Of a stretch of 37,790 nucleotides of DNA, positions 25,782-34,277 are shown piece by piece (position 1 is the first letter of the stretch; each line of letters opens with the position of its first letter). The notes beneath the pieces are model-generated. The model ran no database searches and was not told the origin of the DNA. It saw nothing but the letters and a program-made list of their open reading frames with translations. The DNA lies in contig JANQQF010000025.1 in assembly GCA_028285035.1 (NCBI GenBank), positions 1 through 37,790 of the forward strand. Direction: 5' to 3'. Source of the stretch: Phycisphaerae bacterium (GTDB lineage Bacteria > Chloroflexota > Anaerolineae > 4572-78 > J111). The translations under genes were made by a program, and so were the position numbers.

Positions 25782-26197
25782 GCAAACATATCGTTGCAAC
25801 AATTCAGGAAATCCCGGTTGGTTCACACAAGGTATTCGAAATCAAAGGGCGTTCGATTGGCGTATTCAATGTTAATGGCGAGTTTTTCGCCCTGCTCAAT
25901 CGTTGCCCTCACGCTGCTGCGCCGTTATGTGATGGGACAGTGACCGGCTTACGACAGTCCCAGCTTCCTGGCGAATATAGCTACAGCCGCCCTGGCGAAA
26001 TTGTGCGCTGTCCGTGGCACGGTTGGGAGTTTGACATCAAAACGGGCCAATCTTGGTTCGATCCAGCCCGTGTCCGCGTCAAACCGTATCCGGTCACTGT
26101 AGAAACCGAAGTTGAGGGTTATCAACCTGGCCCCTACCAAGCGGAGACATTTCCGGTCTCGGTGGAAGACGCGTACGTGGTCGTTGAAATCCGTTGA
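25778..26197 (+). CDS. Rieske [2Fe-2S] ferredoxin-type protein
   Basis: The 139-residue soluble protein has both cluster boxes: C43-P-H45 in NRCPHAAAPLC and C78-P-W-H81 in RCPWHGWEFD. The longer insertion between boxes is like that of ferredoxin components linked to ring-hydroxylating systems. It may pass electrons to an oxygenase, but no oxygenase or reductase gene is in the window. The 4-bp overlap with amidohydrolase B ties them into one message. Another possibility is a cluster-bearing subunit of an amidohydrolase complex. Confidence 0.93.
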   Translation: MSKHIVATIQEIPVGSHKVFEIKGRSIGVFNVNGEFFALLNRCPHAAAPLCDGTVTGLRQSQLPGEYSYSRPGEIVRCPWHGWEFDIKTGQSWFDPARVRVKPYPVTVETEVEGYQPGPYQAETFPVSVEDAYVVVEIR

Positions 26198-26241
26198 TAG
26201 AGATTTAATTGTAGGAGAGCATCTTTAGAGTCCGAATAACC

Positions 26242-26339
26242 AGATTGGTCCAGTCTAAAAATGTCCGATGGTTGAGACTATATCTACCTTTCTTATTCAA
26301 AGTGCAGGCAAAATTTTTGATACAAGACTGGACTAATCT
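26242..26339. repeat. 98-bp element with 15-bp inverted ends
   Basis: AGATTGGTCCAGTCT (26242-26256) inverts AGACTGGACTAATCT (26325-26339) with one mismatch. It fills the space between the convergent Rieske and PPDK genes. The 68-bp internal sequence is AT-rich and non-coding. It could be a MITE or a joint transcript-end structure. Confidence 0.5.
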
Positions 26340-26353
26340 TTATAAAACGGCCT

Positions 26354-29149
26354 CTAGCTCTTAGCCGATTTCTTGACCTTCTCTTTGGCCCCCTTCTTTG
26401 ACTTTTTCTTTGCCTTATCCTTCGTCTTACCGTTATCTGAGGCTTGCCCCTCCTTTTCTTGTGCAGCAGCCTTAAGACTCGCCTGCGCCGCAGCCAGTCG
26501 GGCAATGGGCACCCGGAAAGGTGAGCAGCTAACATAATCCATATCAACCTCGTGACAAAAGGCCACACTCTTTGGCTCGCCACCATGTTCCCCACAAATG
26601 CCGATCTTCAAGTCAGGTCGAGTCTGACGCCCTAGCTCTGCCCCAAGCTTAACCAATTGGCCGACACCATCCCGATCTAACACTTGAAAAGGGTCATCCC
26701 CCAAAATGCCTGCCTTGATATAACTGGGCAAAAAACGAGCGCTGTCATCTCGGCTCAAGCCAAAGGTCGTTTGGGTCAAATCATTGGTACCAAAGCTGAA
26801 GAAATCGGCGTGTTCTGCGACCTTGTTAGCGGTAAGCGCGGCACGCGGTAATTCAATCATTGTGCCCACTTGAAACTCAAAATCCATCCCATAAGCTCCC
26901 AAGACATTAGTGGCAATATTCTCTACAATGTCCCTCTGATTGGCTAACTCGGCATAGGTCGAGACAAGCGGCACCATAATCTCGGGTTTGACCGTAATTT
27001 TTTCAATTTGGGCCTCACAGGCGGCTTCAAAGATGGCCCGTACTTGCATTTCAGTCACTTCGGGATAGACCAAGCCGAGCCGACACCCGCGATGTCCCAG
27101 CATTGGATTCGCCTCCCGTAGCCGTTCAACTTGACGTAGCAACTGCTCTTTGTCCCAAATCTGCTTCAGCAATTGATCAATCTCAGAAAAACTCTTAGCC
27201 TGATTTACGGCCAACTTGAGTTCTGCTAATTCAGTTTGCAGTTGTTCGAAATCAGGCAAGAACTCGTGCAAGGGTGGATCAAGCAAGCGGATGGTGACTG
27301 GTAGCCCATCCATCGCTCGAAAAATTTCTAGAAAATCTTGACGCTGAATGGGCTGTAATTTTTCGAGCGCGTGTTCGCGTGCCGCCAAATCCTCTGCCAA
27401 AATCATCTCTCGCATAATGGTCAGCCGATCATCGCCCATAAACATATGCTCGGTACGACACAAGCCAATCCCCTCAGCTCCAAATTGACGAGCCACGGCC
27501 GCATCGTGTCCACTATCAGCATTGGCCCGAACACGTAGCCGTCGGATCTTGTCTGCCCACTTCATCAAGATTTGAAAATGGTCACCAAGCTCAGGCTGAA
27601 TTGTATCAACCTGCCCCAGCAACACCTCTCCCGTCGCCCCATCAAGTGTCAGCCAATTCCCCCGCAAGACCTCGTGACCACCAACCCGAAAGATACCTTC
27701 TTCGTAATCCAACTCTATCTCACCCGCACCAACTACACAGGGCTTCCCCATCCCCCTGGCCACTACGGCAGCATGACTTGTCATCCCACCACGGGCGGTT
27801 AACACGGCCTTGGCCGCAGCGAGACCGTGGAAATCATCCGGGCTAGTTTCGTGCCGAACCAGGATGACCGCTTTCCCTTGTTCGCTCAGTTCTTCTGCCT
27901 CATCTGGATCAAATACAACTTGTCCAGTTGCCGCGCCGGGACTGGCGGGGAGACCGGTGGTCAATGTTACCGCTTCCGCCTCAGGATCGATCATCGGGTG
28001 TAATAACTGATCAATTAAATCAGGATCAATTCGCAACACAGCCGTTTTCTTGTCGATCATCTTCTCCTTAACCATATCAACCGCAATACGAATAGCAGCG
28101 GCCCCGGTGCGCTTGCCAGTTCGAGTCTGTAAAATCCACAATTTCCCCGACTCAATAGTGAACTCAATATCCTGCATATCAAGATAATGTTTTTCCAGCC
28201 GATCCGTGATTTCCCGCAATTGAGCATAGATCAGCGGTAAATCCTTGGCTAAATGATCAATGGTATGGGGGGTGCGAATACCCGCAACAACATCCTCACC
28301 TTGTGCATTCAGCAAATACTCACCGTAGATGTCTCGCTCGCCCGTTGAAGGATTACGGGTGAAAGCGACCCCGGTGCCGCTATCCCAGCCCAAGTTGCCA
28401 AACACCATCGATTGGATATTCACCGCAGTCCCAATATTTTCGGCAATGCGATGAATCCGCCGATATTCGACCGCCCGACGTGTATTCCAGGAGTCAAATA
28501 CAGCGGCAATGGCCATCCGCAATTGATCATAAGGGTCTTGGGGGAATTCTTCGCCGTGATGTTCAGCAAAGATAATTCGCTTGAAGGCATCAATGATGCC
28601 CTCTAATTGATTTGGGGTTAAATCGGTATCTTGCCCCTGTGACGTTTGTGCCTTGAAGCGGTCCATCACTCGTTCAAACTTATCCGTTTCAACACCCATC
28701 ACAATGTTGCCAAACATCGCAATAAAGCGACGGTAAGCGTCCAGGGCAAAGCGTCGATTTTTGGTGAGTTTCGCCAAGCCCTCGACCGTTTTATCATTGA
28801 GTCCCAAATTCAAAACCGTATCCATCATCCCCGGCATTGAAACGGCTGCCCCTGATCGCACAGAAACGAGCAGTGGTTTTTTGGTATCACCAAACGTTTT
28901 CCCAATTTGTGCCTCAACCTGCTTTAATGCCTCCTGAGCCTGACTCCACATTCCCTCTGGAAATTGACGATCATACTCATAATAAGCATTACACGCCTCC
29001 GTCGTAATGGTAAATCCGCCTGGCACTGGCAATCCTGCCTTGATCATTTCAGCCACATTGGCTCCTTTTCCACCAAGGAGTGACTTCATTTCGGCATTAC
29101 CTTCATTGAACAGGTAGACCCACTTGTGATCTCTATTTTCGTAAAGCAT
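26354..29149 (-). CDS. ppdK: Pyruvate, phosphate dikinase
   Basis: PPDK interconverts pyruvate, ATP and phosphate with phosphoenolpyruvate, AMP and pyrophosphate. The 931-residue protein has the ATP-grasp N-terminal domain (GGKGANVAEM, 27-36; VSVRSGAAVSMPGMMDT), the swivelling phosphohistidine domain (GGMTSHAAVVARG, catalytic H459) and the PEP-binding barrel (CRTEHMF, ICGEHGGEPKSVAF). After the normal end the protein continues with about 35 residues rich in Lys, Glu and Ala (KDKAKKKSKKGAKEKVKKS), an unusual basic tail. AGGAG precedes the ATG. It diverges from the FAD oxidoreductase gene. Confidence 0.97.
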   Translation of the reverse strand: MLYENRDHKWVYLFNEGNAEMKSLLGGKGANVAEMIKAGLPVPGGFTITTEACNAYYEYDRQFPEGMWSQAQEALKQVEAQIGKTFGDTKKPLLVSVRSGAAVSMPGMMDTVLNLGLNDKTVEGLAKLTKNRRFALDAYRRFIAMFGNIVMGVETDKFERVMDRFKAQTSQGQDTDLTPNQLEGIIDAFKRIIFAEHHGEEFPQDPYDQLRMAIAAVFDSWNTRRAVEYRRIHRIAENIGTAVNIQSMVFGNLGWDSGTGVAFTRNPSTGERDIYGEYLLNAQGEDVVAGIRTPHTIDHLAKDLPLIYAQLREITDRLEKHYLDMQDIEFTIESGKLWILQTRTGKRTGAAAIRIAVDMVKEKMIDKKTAVLRIDPDLIDQLLHPMIDPEAEAVTLTTGLPASPGAATGQVVFDPDEAEELSEQGKAVILVRHETSPDDFHGLAAAKAVLTARGGMTSHAAVVARGMGKPCVVGAGEIELDYEEGIFRVGGHEVLRGNWLTLDGATGEVLLGQVDTIQPELGDHFQILMKWADKIRRLRVRANADSGHDAAVARQFGAEGIGLCRTEHMFMGDDRLTIMREMILAEDLAAREHALEKLQPIQRQDFLEIFRAMDGLPVTIRLLDPPLHEFLPDFEQLQTELAELKLAVNQAKSFSEIDQLLKQIWDKEQLLRQVERLREANPMLGHRGCRLGLVYPEVTEMQVRAIFEAACEAQIEKITVKPEIMVPLVSTYAELANQRDIVENIATNVLGAYGMDFEFQVGTMIELPRAALTANKVAEHADFFSFGTNDLTQTTFGLSRDDSARFLPSYIKAGILGDDPFQVLDRDGVGQLVKLGAELGRQTRPDLKIGICGEHGGEPKSVAFCHEVDMDYVSCSPFRVPIARLAAAQASLKAAAQEKEGQASDNGKTKDKAKKKSKKGAKEKVKKSAKS

Positions 29150-29249
29150 ACAAATCTCCTCTTTGATATTTGTTTGTTAAATTGGGCACGTGTCGATTAT
29201 AGAAGTATTCGAAAAATAGTTCAATTTCACGCACTATTGTTCAAAATTT

Positions 29250-29274
29250 TTCACAGATGTGAATATTATTCACA
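29250..29274. promoter_or_regulatory. Cluster of TTCACA/TGTGAA half-sites upstream of ppdK
   Basis: TTCACA (29250-29255), TGTGAA (29258-29263) and TTCACA (29269-29274) form two overlapping palindromes, one of them TGTGAATATTATTCACA. The layout is like a CRP-type operator but with a 7-bp centre rather than 6. It lies about 100 bp upstream of ppdK and 140 bp upstream of the FAD gene, so either could be regulated. Confidence 0.45.
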
Positions 29275-29412
29275 AATGCGCTCAACCAAAATATTCACTT
29301 TCTCGAAGAAATTGACGCTGGTAGGGGATTAGTGTATGGTCTGTCTCAACCCTGTCTCCAATGGCTACACCGGATCAATCTAAAAATTTACTAAATATGT
29401 AGGAGCAACAAA

Positions 29413-30768
29413 ATGAGGCCTGTGACCAATGAATTTATTGATGAATTAAAAGAAATTGTTGGGGAAGTCAATGTCTTGACACCTTCGGCACGGCTGTCCC
29501 GAAATTCACTTGATTGCTTTTGGTATTCTCCGGTGTTAAAACCAATGCTGGAAAATAAAAGCGCTGAAGTAATGGTTAGTCCAGCCACTCAAGCCGAGTT
29601 AGTGGCGGTGATTGCGGCGGCAGTACGGGCTGGAGTGCCCATTACACCGCGCGGGGCAGGCACGGGCAACTACGGGCAATCGATTCCAATTTATGGGGGC
29701 CTGCTCATCAGCACCAAACGGATGAACAATATTCTCGAAGTGACCCCAGAATTTGCCCACGTCGAAGCCGGGGTCATTTTGCATCAAGTCGAACTGCGGG
29801 CGCGTCAGGTTGGGGCCGAGATGCGCTTCTTTCCCAGCACCTTGCCCACATCCACCGCCGCTGGATTTGTGGTCGGTGGTTCGGCGGGAATTGGCTCCAT
29901 CAAATGGGGAAATGTGTGGGATCCCGGCAACATTCTCAACGCTACGGTCATCACCATTGAGGCCGAACCCCAAATTTTAACACTATCGGACCCTGAGGCT
30001 CTGCAAGGCATCATCCACAGTTGTGGCTTGACGGCGATCATCAGCGACTTGACCTTTGCGCTCGCACCCCGCCAACCGTGGCAACAGTATGTCGTCGCCT
30101 TTGACAATTTCGAGGATGCCTTACGCTTGGGCTACGACTTGGCGAAAGATGACCACCTGCTCACCCGCCTTGTCTCGGTGGTGGAGTGGCCAGCTCCTTC
30201 TTTTTTCATTCAGTTGGCTAACGAAAACGCCTGCCCTGAGGGGAAATCTATTCTCTTGTTACACGTACCGCTCAATCCCGATGAGTTTCAGCCCTATCTT
30301 GAAGGTACCAATGGCGAAGTGACGTGGCACAGCCCCCAAACCAATATTCATCGAGGAGCCGTCGAGTTAAGCGATTTTGCCTGGAATCATACCACGCTGT
30401 GGGCGATGAAAGCGGATCCGACCTTTACCTATTCGCAAGAAGGGTTTCACCCTGAGCAGGTGTTCGACCAACTACGCCAGCGCAAGGCCAAATATGGTGA
30501 TAGCGTCGTAGAACATATCACATTTTCACGGAGTGGCGGAAAGTTACGTCCCACTGGTCTCCCCTTAATCCGCTTTCAATCCGAGGAACATCTGAACGAG
30601 TTAATGGATTACTGCGAGTCCATCGGCATTCTGCAATACAGCCCCCACACCACCTATCTCGATGATGACAAGTACTGGGAGGGGCAGCCTATTTTGAATG
30701 CCAAAGCGAAGTGGGATCCCCATGGATTACTTAATCCAGGGCATTTGCGCTCTCAGCCTATTTCCTGA
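29413..30768 (+). CDS. FAD-binding oxidoreductase (GlcD/PCMH type)
   Basis: The 451-residue flavoprotein of the FAD/FMN-linked oxidase group has a PCMH-type FAD-binding domain (about 45-215; VSPATQAELVAVI, ITPRGAGTGNYGQSIPIYGG, PSTLPTSTAAGFVVGGSAGI) and a C-terminal substrate domain ending WDPHGLLNPGHLRS. The family oxidises 2-hydroxy acids, lactones or phenols. The donor here is unknown. TAGGAG precedes the ATG. Confidence 0.9.
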   Translation: MRPVTNEFIDELKEIVGEVNVLTPSARLSRNSLDCFWYSPVLKPMLENKSAEVMVSPATQAELVAVIAAAVRAGVPITPRGAGTGNYGQSIPIYGGLLISTKRMNNILEVTPEFAHVEAGVILHQVELRARQVGAEMRFFPSTLPTSTAAGFVVGGSAGIGSIKWGNVWDPGNILNATVITIEAEPQILTLSDPEALQGIIHSCGLTAIISDLTFALAPRQPWQQYVVAFDNFEDALRLGYDLAKDDHLLTRLVSVVEWPAPSFFIQLANENACPEGKSILLLHVPLNPDEFQPYLEGTNGEVTWHSPQTNIHRGAVELSDFAWNHTTLWAMKADPTFTYSQEGFHPEQVFDQLRQRKAKYGDSVVEHITFSRSGGKLRPTGLPLIRFQSEEHLNELMDYCESIGILQYSPHTTYLDDDKYWEGQPILNAKAKWDPHGLLNPGHLRSQPIS

Positions 30769-30848
30769 CCTGTAACAAAATGCCCTTGTGGTTTGTATAG
30801 CTTAATAAGTGTCAAAACTTGAAGCTGATAATAACGCAAGGAGCAATA

Positions 30849-31892
30849 ATGACAACTCTATTTATGCCCATGTCTCGCTTAGAGCAGATCAAAGCGATGG
30901 ATCTTCGTCTTATATTTGTTACTCTATCGACAGCGATTGTGGTCTTTTTTTCGGAAAAAGCATTCTGGTATCCACAGGGCTTCATTTTAGGTGAGCTGAT
31001 CCTGTTTTATGCTATCCCGATTTATGCCTGTCTATGGGCACTCGACCATTTTTAGGTCAATACGTTGTCATCCTTAATTTTTGTAGCATCGCTCTTTGCC
31101 TTTTTAATCGAAGGGGTCATCACCCCAGTCATTTACGAAGCAGGTTTGTTTGACCCGATTATGCCAGCCTACTTTATTGGTTGGCACGGCTTATTAAGTT
31201 TTGTTTTTGGCTGGTACCTCATCCGGAAATGGTTAGTACAAGGACAATGGCTTCGTTTACTGATCGGCTCGACATTATTCGGTATATTTTGGGGCGGCTG
31301 GTCGCTCACCTATTGGTTGCCAGAAAATGTAGCCGAGTGGGAATATATAGCTTCAATCGGAGAGCCAACATCAGGCAGTGTATTTTGGACCGAAAATGAA
31401 TTTGGTTTATACACCTTAATATTTACCCTGATGTTAGCTCTCAGCCATATAATTTTAGGCTATGGGGGCTGGCAAAAACAGTTCAAGCCAAGCAAAATCG
31501 AGCAATGGGGTACAGTGATTGCGCTAGTAACATTGTTTACCCTGATCGTTTTCCCGATTAGGCCCTTAGCCATTATCAAGTTGATAGGAATGTTAGGTAT
31601 TTTGTTTGTAATGTTACGTCTCCGTCCGCAAGGACAATCTAGACAAACAATTTTTTCTAGTTTATCTGGTTCAATCAACCCTGTGCATCTGTTATGCCTG
31701 CTGATCATTCCCCTGACAGCCACAACCATTTATACCCTAGCCATACATTTCCGTCCCCCTGAAGCACTCTTGCAATCCTTGTCAGAGGATATTCCACTTC
31801 TACAAGCCTGCTTCGGAGGGATTCTCTTTTTATGGGCAATAGGTGCTACTCTATGGTCACATCGAAAAAATTCGAAGTTAGTAACTTCATAA
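30849..31892 (+). pseudogene. Multi-pass membrane protein gene with in-frame amber stop
   Basis: ATG at 30849 has AAGGAG 5 nt upstream. The frame runs 68 codons to ACTCGACCATTTT then TAG (31053-31055), and continues in the same frame for about 279 codons to 31892. Both parts are hydrophobic and join as one protein with many membrane helices: FYAIPIYACLWALDHF before the stop and LIFVASLFAFLIEGVITPVI after it. A CAG-to-TAG or TGG-to-TAG change explains the break. The downstream part could start at TTG 31065 but has no ribosome binding site. Function unknown. It could also be read through or be a sequencing error. Confidence 0.7.
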
Positions 31893-31945
31893 GTGATGAA
31901 CTAATTCTGCCCATATCTTGGCTGGAGCCGATTTTGCGTCTGTAC

Positions 31946-32236
31946 CTACTTTTTCTTTTCCAACCAACGCTCCATATTGAGGACATTCGGGTGTAGATTA
32001 TGTACAGTCTCAACATGAACCGCAAAAGAATTTTGGCTCAGCCATTGCCACATTGCCACCAACTCTTTGCTGACAAACCATTTAAACAGCCAGACGGGCA
32101 TCTTGACCTGAAAAGGGACTCTTCCATTTATTTATCTCTAGAGATGTTGGGCCTCGACAATCGTTTTGGTGTCCCCAGCTCCGGCAACACCCTGCCCTAT
32201 AAATCGTTCACTGTTGCCCCTCATTGGATCGAGTCA
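31946..32236 (-). pseudogene. NmrA-like NAD(P)-binding protein, C-terminal remnant
   Basis: One minus-strand frame reads ERFIGQGVAGAGDTKTIVEA, then QHL, TAG (32138-32140), Arg, TAA (32132-32134), INGRVPFQVKMPVWLFKWFV and on through MERWLEKKK to a TAG at 31946. The alignment to NmrA/SDR-like C-termini runs straight across both stops without a shift. A TGA at 32234 lies just before it. The N-terminal Rossmann half is absent. It is a decayed gene fragment between the membrane pseudogene and the small membrane protein. Confidence 0.65.
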
Positions 32237-32295
32237 CTTTTGCAGTTGACATTTTCATAGGTCCTTTCAAGTAAACGATGTATGTTTGTCAAAAT

Positions 32296-32328
32296 AAAAA
32301 GGCCGCAAATATGTTTTACGGCCTTTTT
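32296..32328 (-). terminator. Rho-independent terminator of the small membrane protein operon
   Basis: AAAAAGGCCG (32296-32305) pairs perfectly with CGGCCTTTTT (32319-32328) around a 13-nt loop, with T-tracts on either strand. It begins 20 bp past the 32349 stop. Confidence 0.8.
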
Positions 32329-32348
32329 ACTCTGCTGATGGTAATGGA

Positions 32349-32621
32349 CTAAGCCATTGCCCCAACTGTCTGATGTTCGGCGTTAATCGCCTTGGCCTCA
32401 TTGTAGCCATCAATGGCCAGGAAAGTGTTGACCAAGAACACGGCCCCAAACATAATCCAGTAGTGGGTCGGGGCAATATTCTGAATGCCGAACTCAACAT
32501 ACGTCAACAGAATGGCCCCAATCGTCAAGGCAACACCCACGGCTTTGCGGCGACCGTTGTAAAAGGTGCCTGCGCCCATCAAAAAGAAATTAAGTACGGC
32601 TGCGATCCACGGATTTTTCAT
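32349..32621 (-). CDS. Small TM2/DUF5683-like membrane protein
   Basis: The 90-residue protein starts MKNPWIAAVLNFFLMGAGTF and has three short membrane segments; the GAGTFYNGRRKAVG loop with its Gly and Tyr resembles the TM2-domain loop that follows the first helix. It starts 9 bp after the stop of the preceding gene with AGGAGAACATC upstream, so the two are co-transcribed. Function unknown. Confidence 0.75.
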   Translation of the reverse strand: MKNPWIAAVLNFFLMGAGTFYNGRRKAVGVALTIGAILLTYVEFGIQNIAPTHYWIMFGAVFLVNTFLAIDGYNEAKAINAEHQTVGAMA

Positions 32622-32630
32622 GATGTTCTC

Positions 32631-32879
32631 CTATTGTGTCATTGATTGATTATTGTGCTCAGTGGGGTGTAGACGAGCGACCAGCAAGAGCGGAACGCCC
32701 AGGTCACGGATGCGGGCCAGCAGGCCGTGCAGGGCCGCCTGGTCAGCCACTTCGCCGATCAAGATAGTATGACCGACGGGTGTATGGGCCATTTCCAAAT
32801 TGCCCAGCCAACTAGACCACTCCACATCCAATTTGCTCTGGAGTTCTATCCTGTACCATTCAGCCAACCTGCACCTCAT
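32631..32879 (-). CDS. Hypothetical protein with VDQAALHGLL-type motif
   Basis: About 82 residues: a strand-rich start (YRIELQSKLDVEWSSWLGNL) and the motif VADQAALHGLLARIRDLGVP, a pattern I recognise from many short Chloroflexota and actinobacterial hypothetical proteins. Start chosen at ATG 32879, which keeps the family-like region; a TTG at 32945 would add 22 unlikely residues. It is followed closely by the small membrane protein. Function unknown. Confidence 0.65.
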   Translation of the reverse strand: MRCRLAEWYRIELQSKLDVEWSSWLGNLEMAHTPVGHTILIGEVADQAALHGLLARIRDLGVPLLLVARLHPTEHNNQSMTQ

Positions 32880-32964
32880 CTCAAGCACTGTTTGAACTTT
32901 ACGGGGATAGCATATCAGAGGAATGGGTGTAGACACATTCACCAAAAGGTGTATTTGGGGTGTA

Positions 32965-33020
32965 GATAATTGTGAATTGTGGATTGTGAAGGATTAATGT
33001 AATTTACAAATCACAAACTA
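32965..33020. repeat. TTGTGAA/ATTGTGG-type tandem repeat
   Basis: AATTGTGAATTGTGGATTGT and the following TACAAATCACAA part are built from reiterated 7-nt units and can fold back. It lies directly upstream of the 33035 gene. It has the same style as the repeats at 16967, 23558 and 37321. Confidence 0.5.
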
Positions 33021-33034
33021 TTATGAGGTGATTT

Positions 33035-33292
33035 ATGACGTTAGAAGAAAAATATCCTTTTATTGCCAGTTGGATTGTTGATGGACAAATCCAAATTGGG
33101 CAGACTGAATCTTATGAGCCGGCAGCAATGATAATAGATCAGGGAGGTATAGTTTGGAGTACAGAGGAGCCATTTGAAACGCTAGATGCTTTGTTTGAAG
33201 CACTGGAATTGGCAATTGGTCGTTGGTGTAGTCAACACGGGATAGAGTTAGTTGATCAGCACGGGAAAGTCATTCCTTGGCCAAAAGATTAA
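33035..33292 (+). CDS. Small hypothetical protein
   Basis: The 85-residue acidic protein begins MTLEEKYPFIASWIVDGQIQ and ends in HGKVIPWPKD. There is no signal or membrane segment and no motif I can name. TGAGGTGATTT precedes the ATG, a good ribosome binding site. Its stop is 2 bp from that of the converging next gene, with no terminator between. Confidence 0.65.
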   Translation: MTLEEKYPFIASWIVDGQIQIGQTESYEPAAMIIDQGGIVWSTEEPFETLDALFEALELAIGRWCSQHGIELVDQHGKVIPWPKD

Positions 33293-33294
33293 GT

Positions 33295-33630
33295 CTATTC
33301 TTTTGAGCCAACACCTAATTCAACCTGTAAAAATTCCTTCACCCCATCAGCCCCAGTCAAATGCAGCCAAAACGGGCCACCAGGCGGGGCGAGTTTGAGG
33401 GTAAAGTGAAAGAAAGGACAGCATTCGCGTTCACGGCTGATGAAGTCGGTGACGAGACGGAAGGTGTCTGTGTCGCCGGGCAATCGTAGGGCGTAGCCGT
33501 CGGACAATTCCTCTGTTTCTTCGACCATTTCGATCATCTGCTTTGCGGTTAGAAAATGCTGCTCACGGTGTTCCGCATCGATGGCAGTTGGATTACAGGC
33601 GATCTCTGGGTGTAATTTGATTTCATTTGA
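33295..33630 (-). CDS. Cys-Cys motif protein linked to the metal-type MerR
   Basis: This 111-residue soluble protein has the pattern ADF-like helix, ISRERECCPFFHFTLKL, and LTGADGVKEFLQVEL. I know similar proteins beside MerR-type regulators and mercuric reductases, where the CC pair could bind metal; the role is not established. Start is ATG 33630, with GCGAGG upstream, rather than a longer in-frame ORF start at 33693. It is downstream of the MerR gene on the same strand, 119 bp away. Confidence 0.75.
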   Translation of the reverse strand, partial: SNEIKLHPEIACNPTAIDAEHREQHFLTAKQMIEMVEETEELSDGYALRLPGDTDTFRLVTDFISRERECCPFFHFTLKLAPPGGPFWLHLTGADGVKEFLQVELGVGSKE

Positions 33631-33749
33631 CATAAAAAACCTCGCTACAGATATAAATTTTAATCCACAGATTGACACAGATGGCACAGACATTGATAAA
33701 TTTTTTATGCGTGTTCTTCCTATCCGTGTTTAGTATTTACCTGTTGCAC

Positions 33750-34190
33750 TCAATCAATACTAAATCCATTTGAAATAGATGCCTCGTCTTCATCGATCTG
33801 CAATAAATGACAAACACACTGCGGCCCACACGCTTGATCTTTGGGCAAGGCCTTGGCCTGCTGCTGAATACCAGTCAACGTTTCCCGTAAGGCCACCAGA
33901 TCAGCAATCCGCCGATCAATTTCAATGATGTGCTGCTCAACCGAGTCTAAGATATGATGGCAGGGCAGTTGCTGCTTGTCCCACGCCGCCAGAAACGTGG
34001 CGATGTCGGCTAAGCTAAAATCCAGGGTACGGACGGCAGCAATAAAGCGTAATCGGTCTACAGTGTCCTGTGAATAAATCCGATAATTGTTCTCCGCCCG
34101 TTCCGGTGGCGGCAACAGGCCAATCGATTCATAATATCGGATCGTTTTGGGGGTCACTCCCGTTTGTTGGGCTAACTCATGAATGAACAT
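33750..34190 (-). CDS. MerR family regulator, heavy-metal type
   Basis: The 146-residue protein has a winged HTH (1-70; TPKTIRYYESIGLLPPPERA), a dimerisation helix (85-115) and a metal-binding loop. Cysteines at C77 (LPCHH), C121, C125 and C127 (ACGPQCVCHLL) match the heavy-metal class better than the oxidative (SoxR) or drug classes; the exact metal is not clear. Its own promoter has the stretched 19-bp spacer these regulators untwist. The ATG is only 6 nt past the -10 box. Confidence 0.92.
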   Translation of the reverse strand: MFIHELAQQTGVTPKTIRYYESIGLLPPPERAENNYRIYSQDTVDRLRFIAAVRTLDFSLADIATFLAAWDKQQLPCHHILDSVEQHIIEIDRRIADLVALRETLTGIQQQAKALPKDQACGPQCVCHLLQIDEDEASISNGFSID

Positions 34191-34196
34191 AGGACT

Positions 34197-34227
34197 ATTT
34201 TACACCTTCCAGTTAGGGGAATGTCAA
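34197..34227 (-). promoter_or_regulatory. MerR-type promoter, 19-bp spacer
   Basis: On the minus strand TTGACA (34222-34227), 19-bp spacer (34203-34221) containing TTCC-N7-GGAA, then TAAAAT (34197-34202). The overlong spacer with a central dyad is the classic MerR/CueR/ZntR operator. The merR ATG follows 6 nt after the -10, so the mRNA may be leaderless. Confidence 0.85.
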
Positions 34228-34277
34228 GGGGGAATTTACAATTGTTGATTACGATCAAGTTTATTGGACTCTGTATG

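Noticed and set aside
32000..32260. 86-residue plus-strand frame in the gap after the membrane pseudogene
   Set aside because: The minus strand encodes the NmrA remnant at the same place, which explains the open frame.
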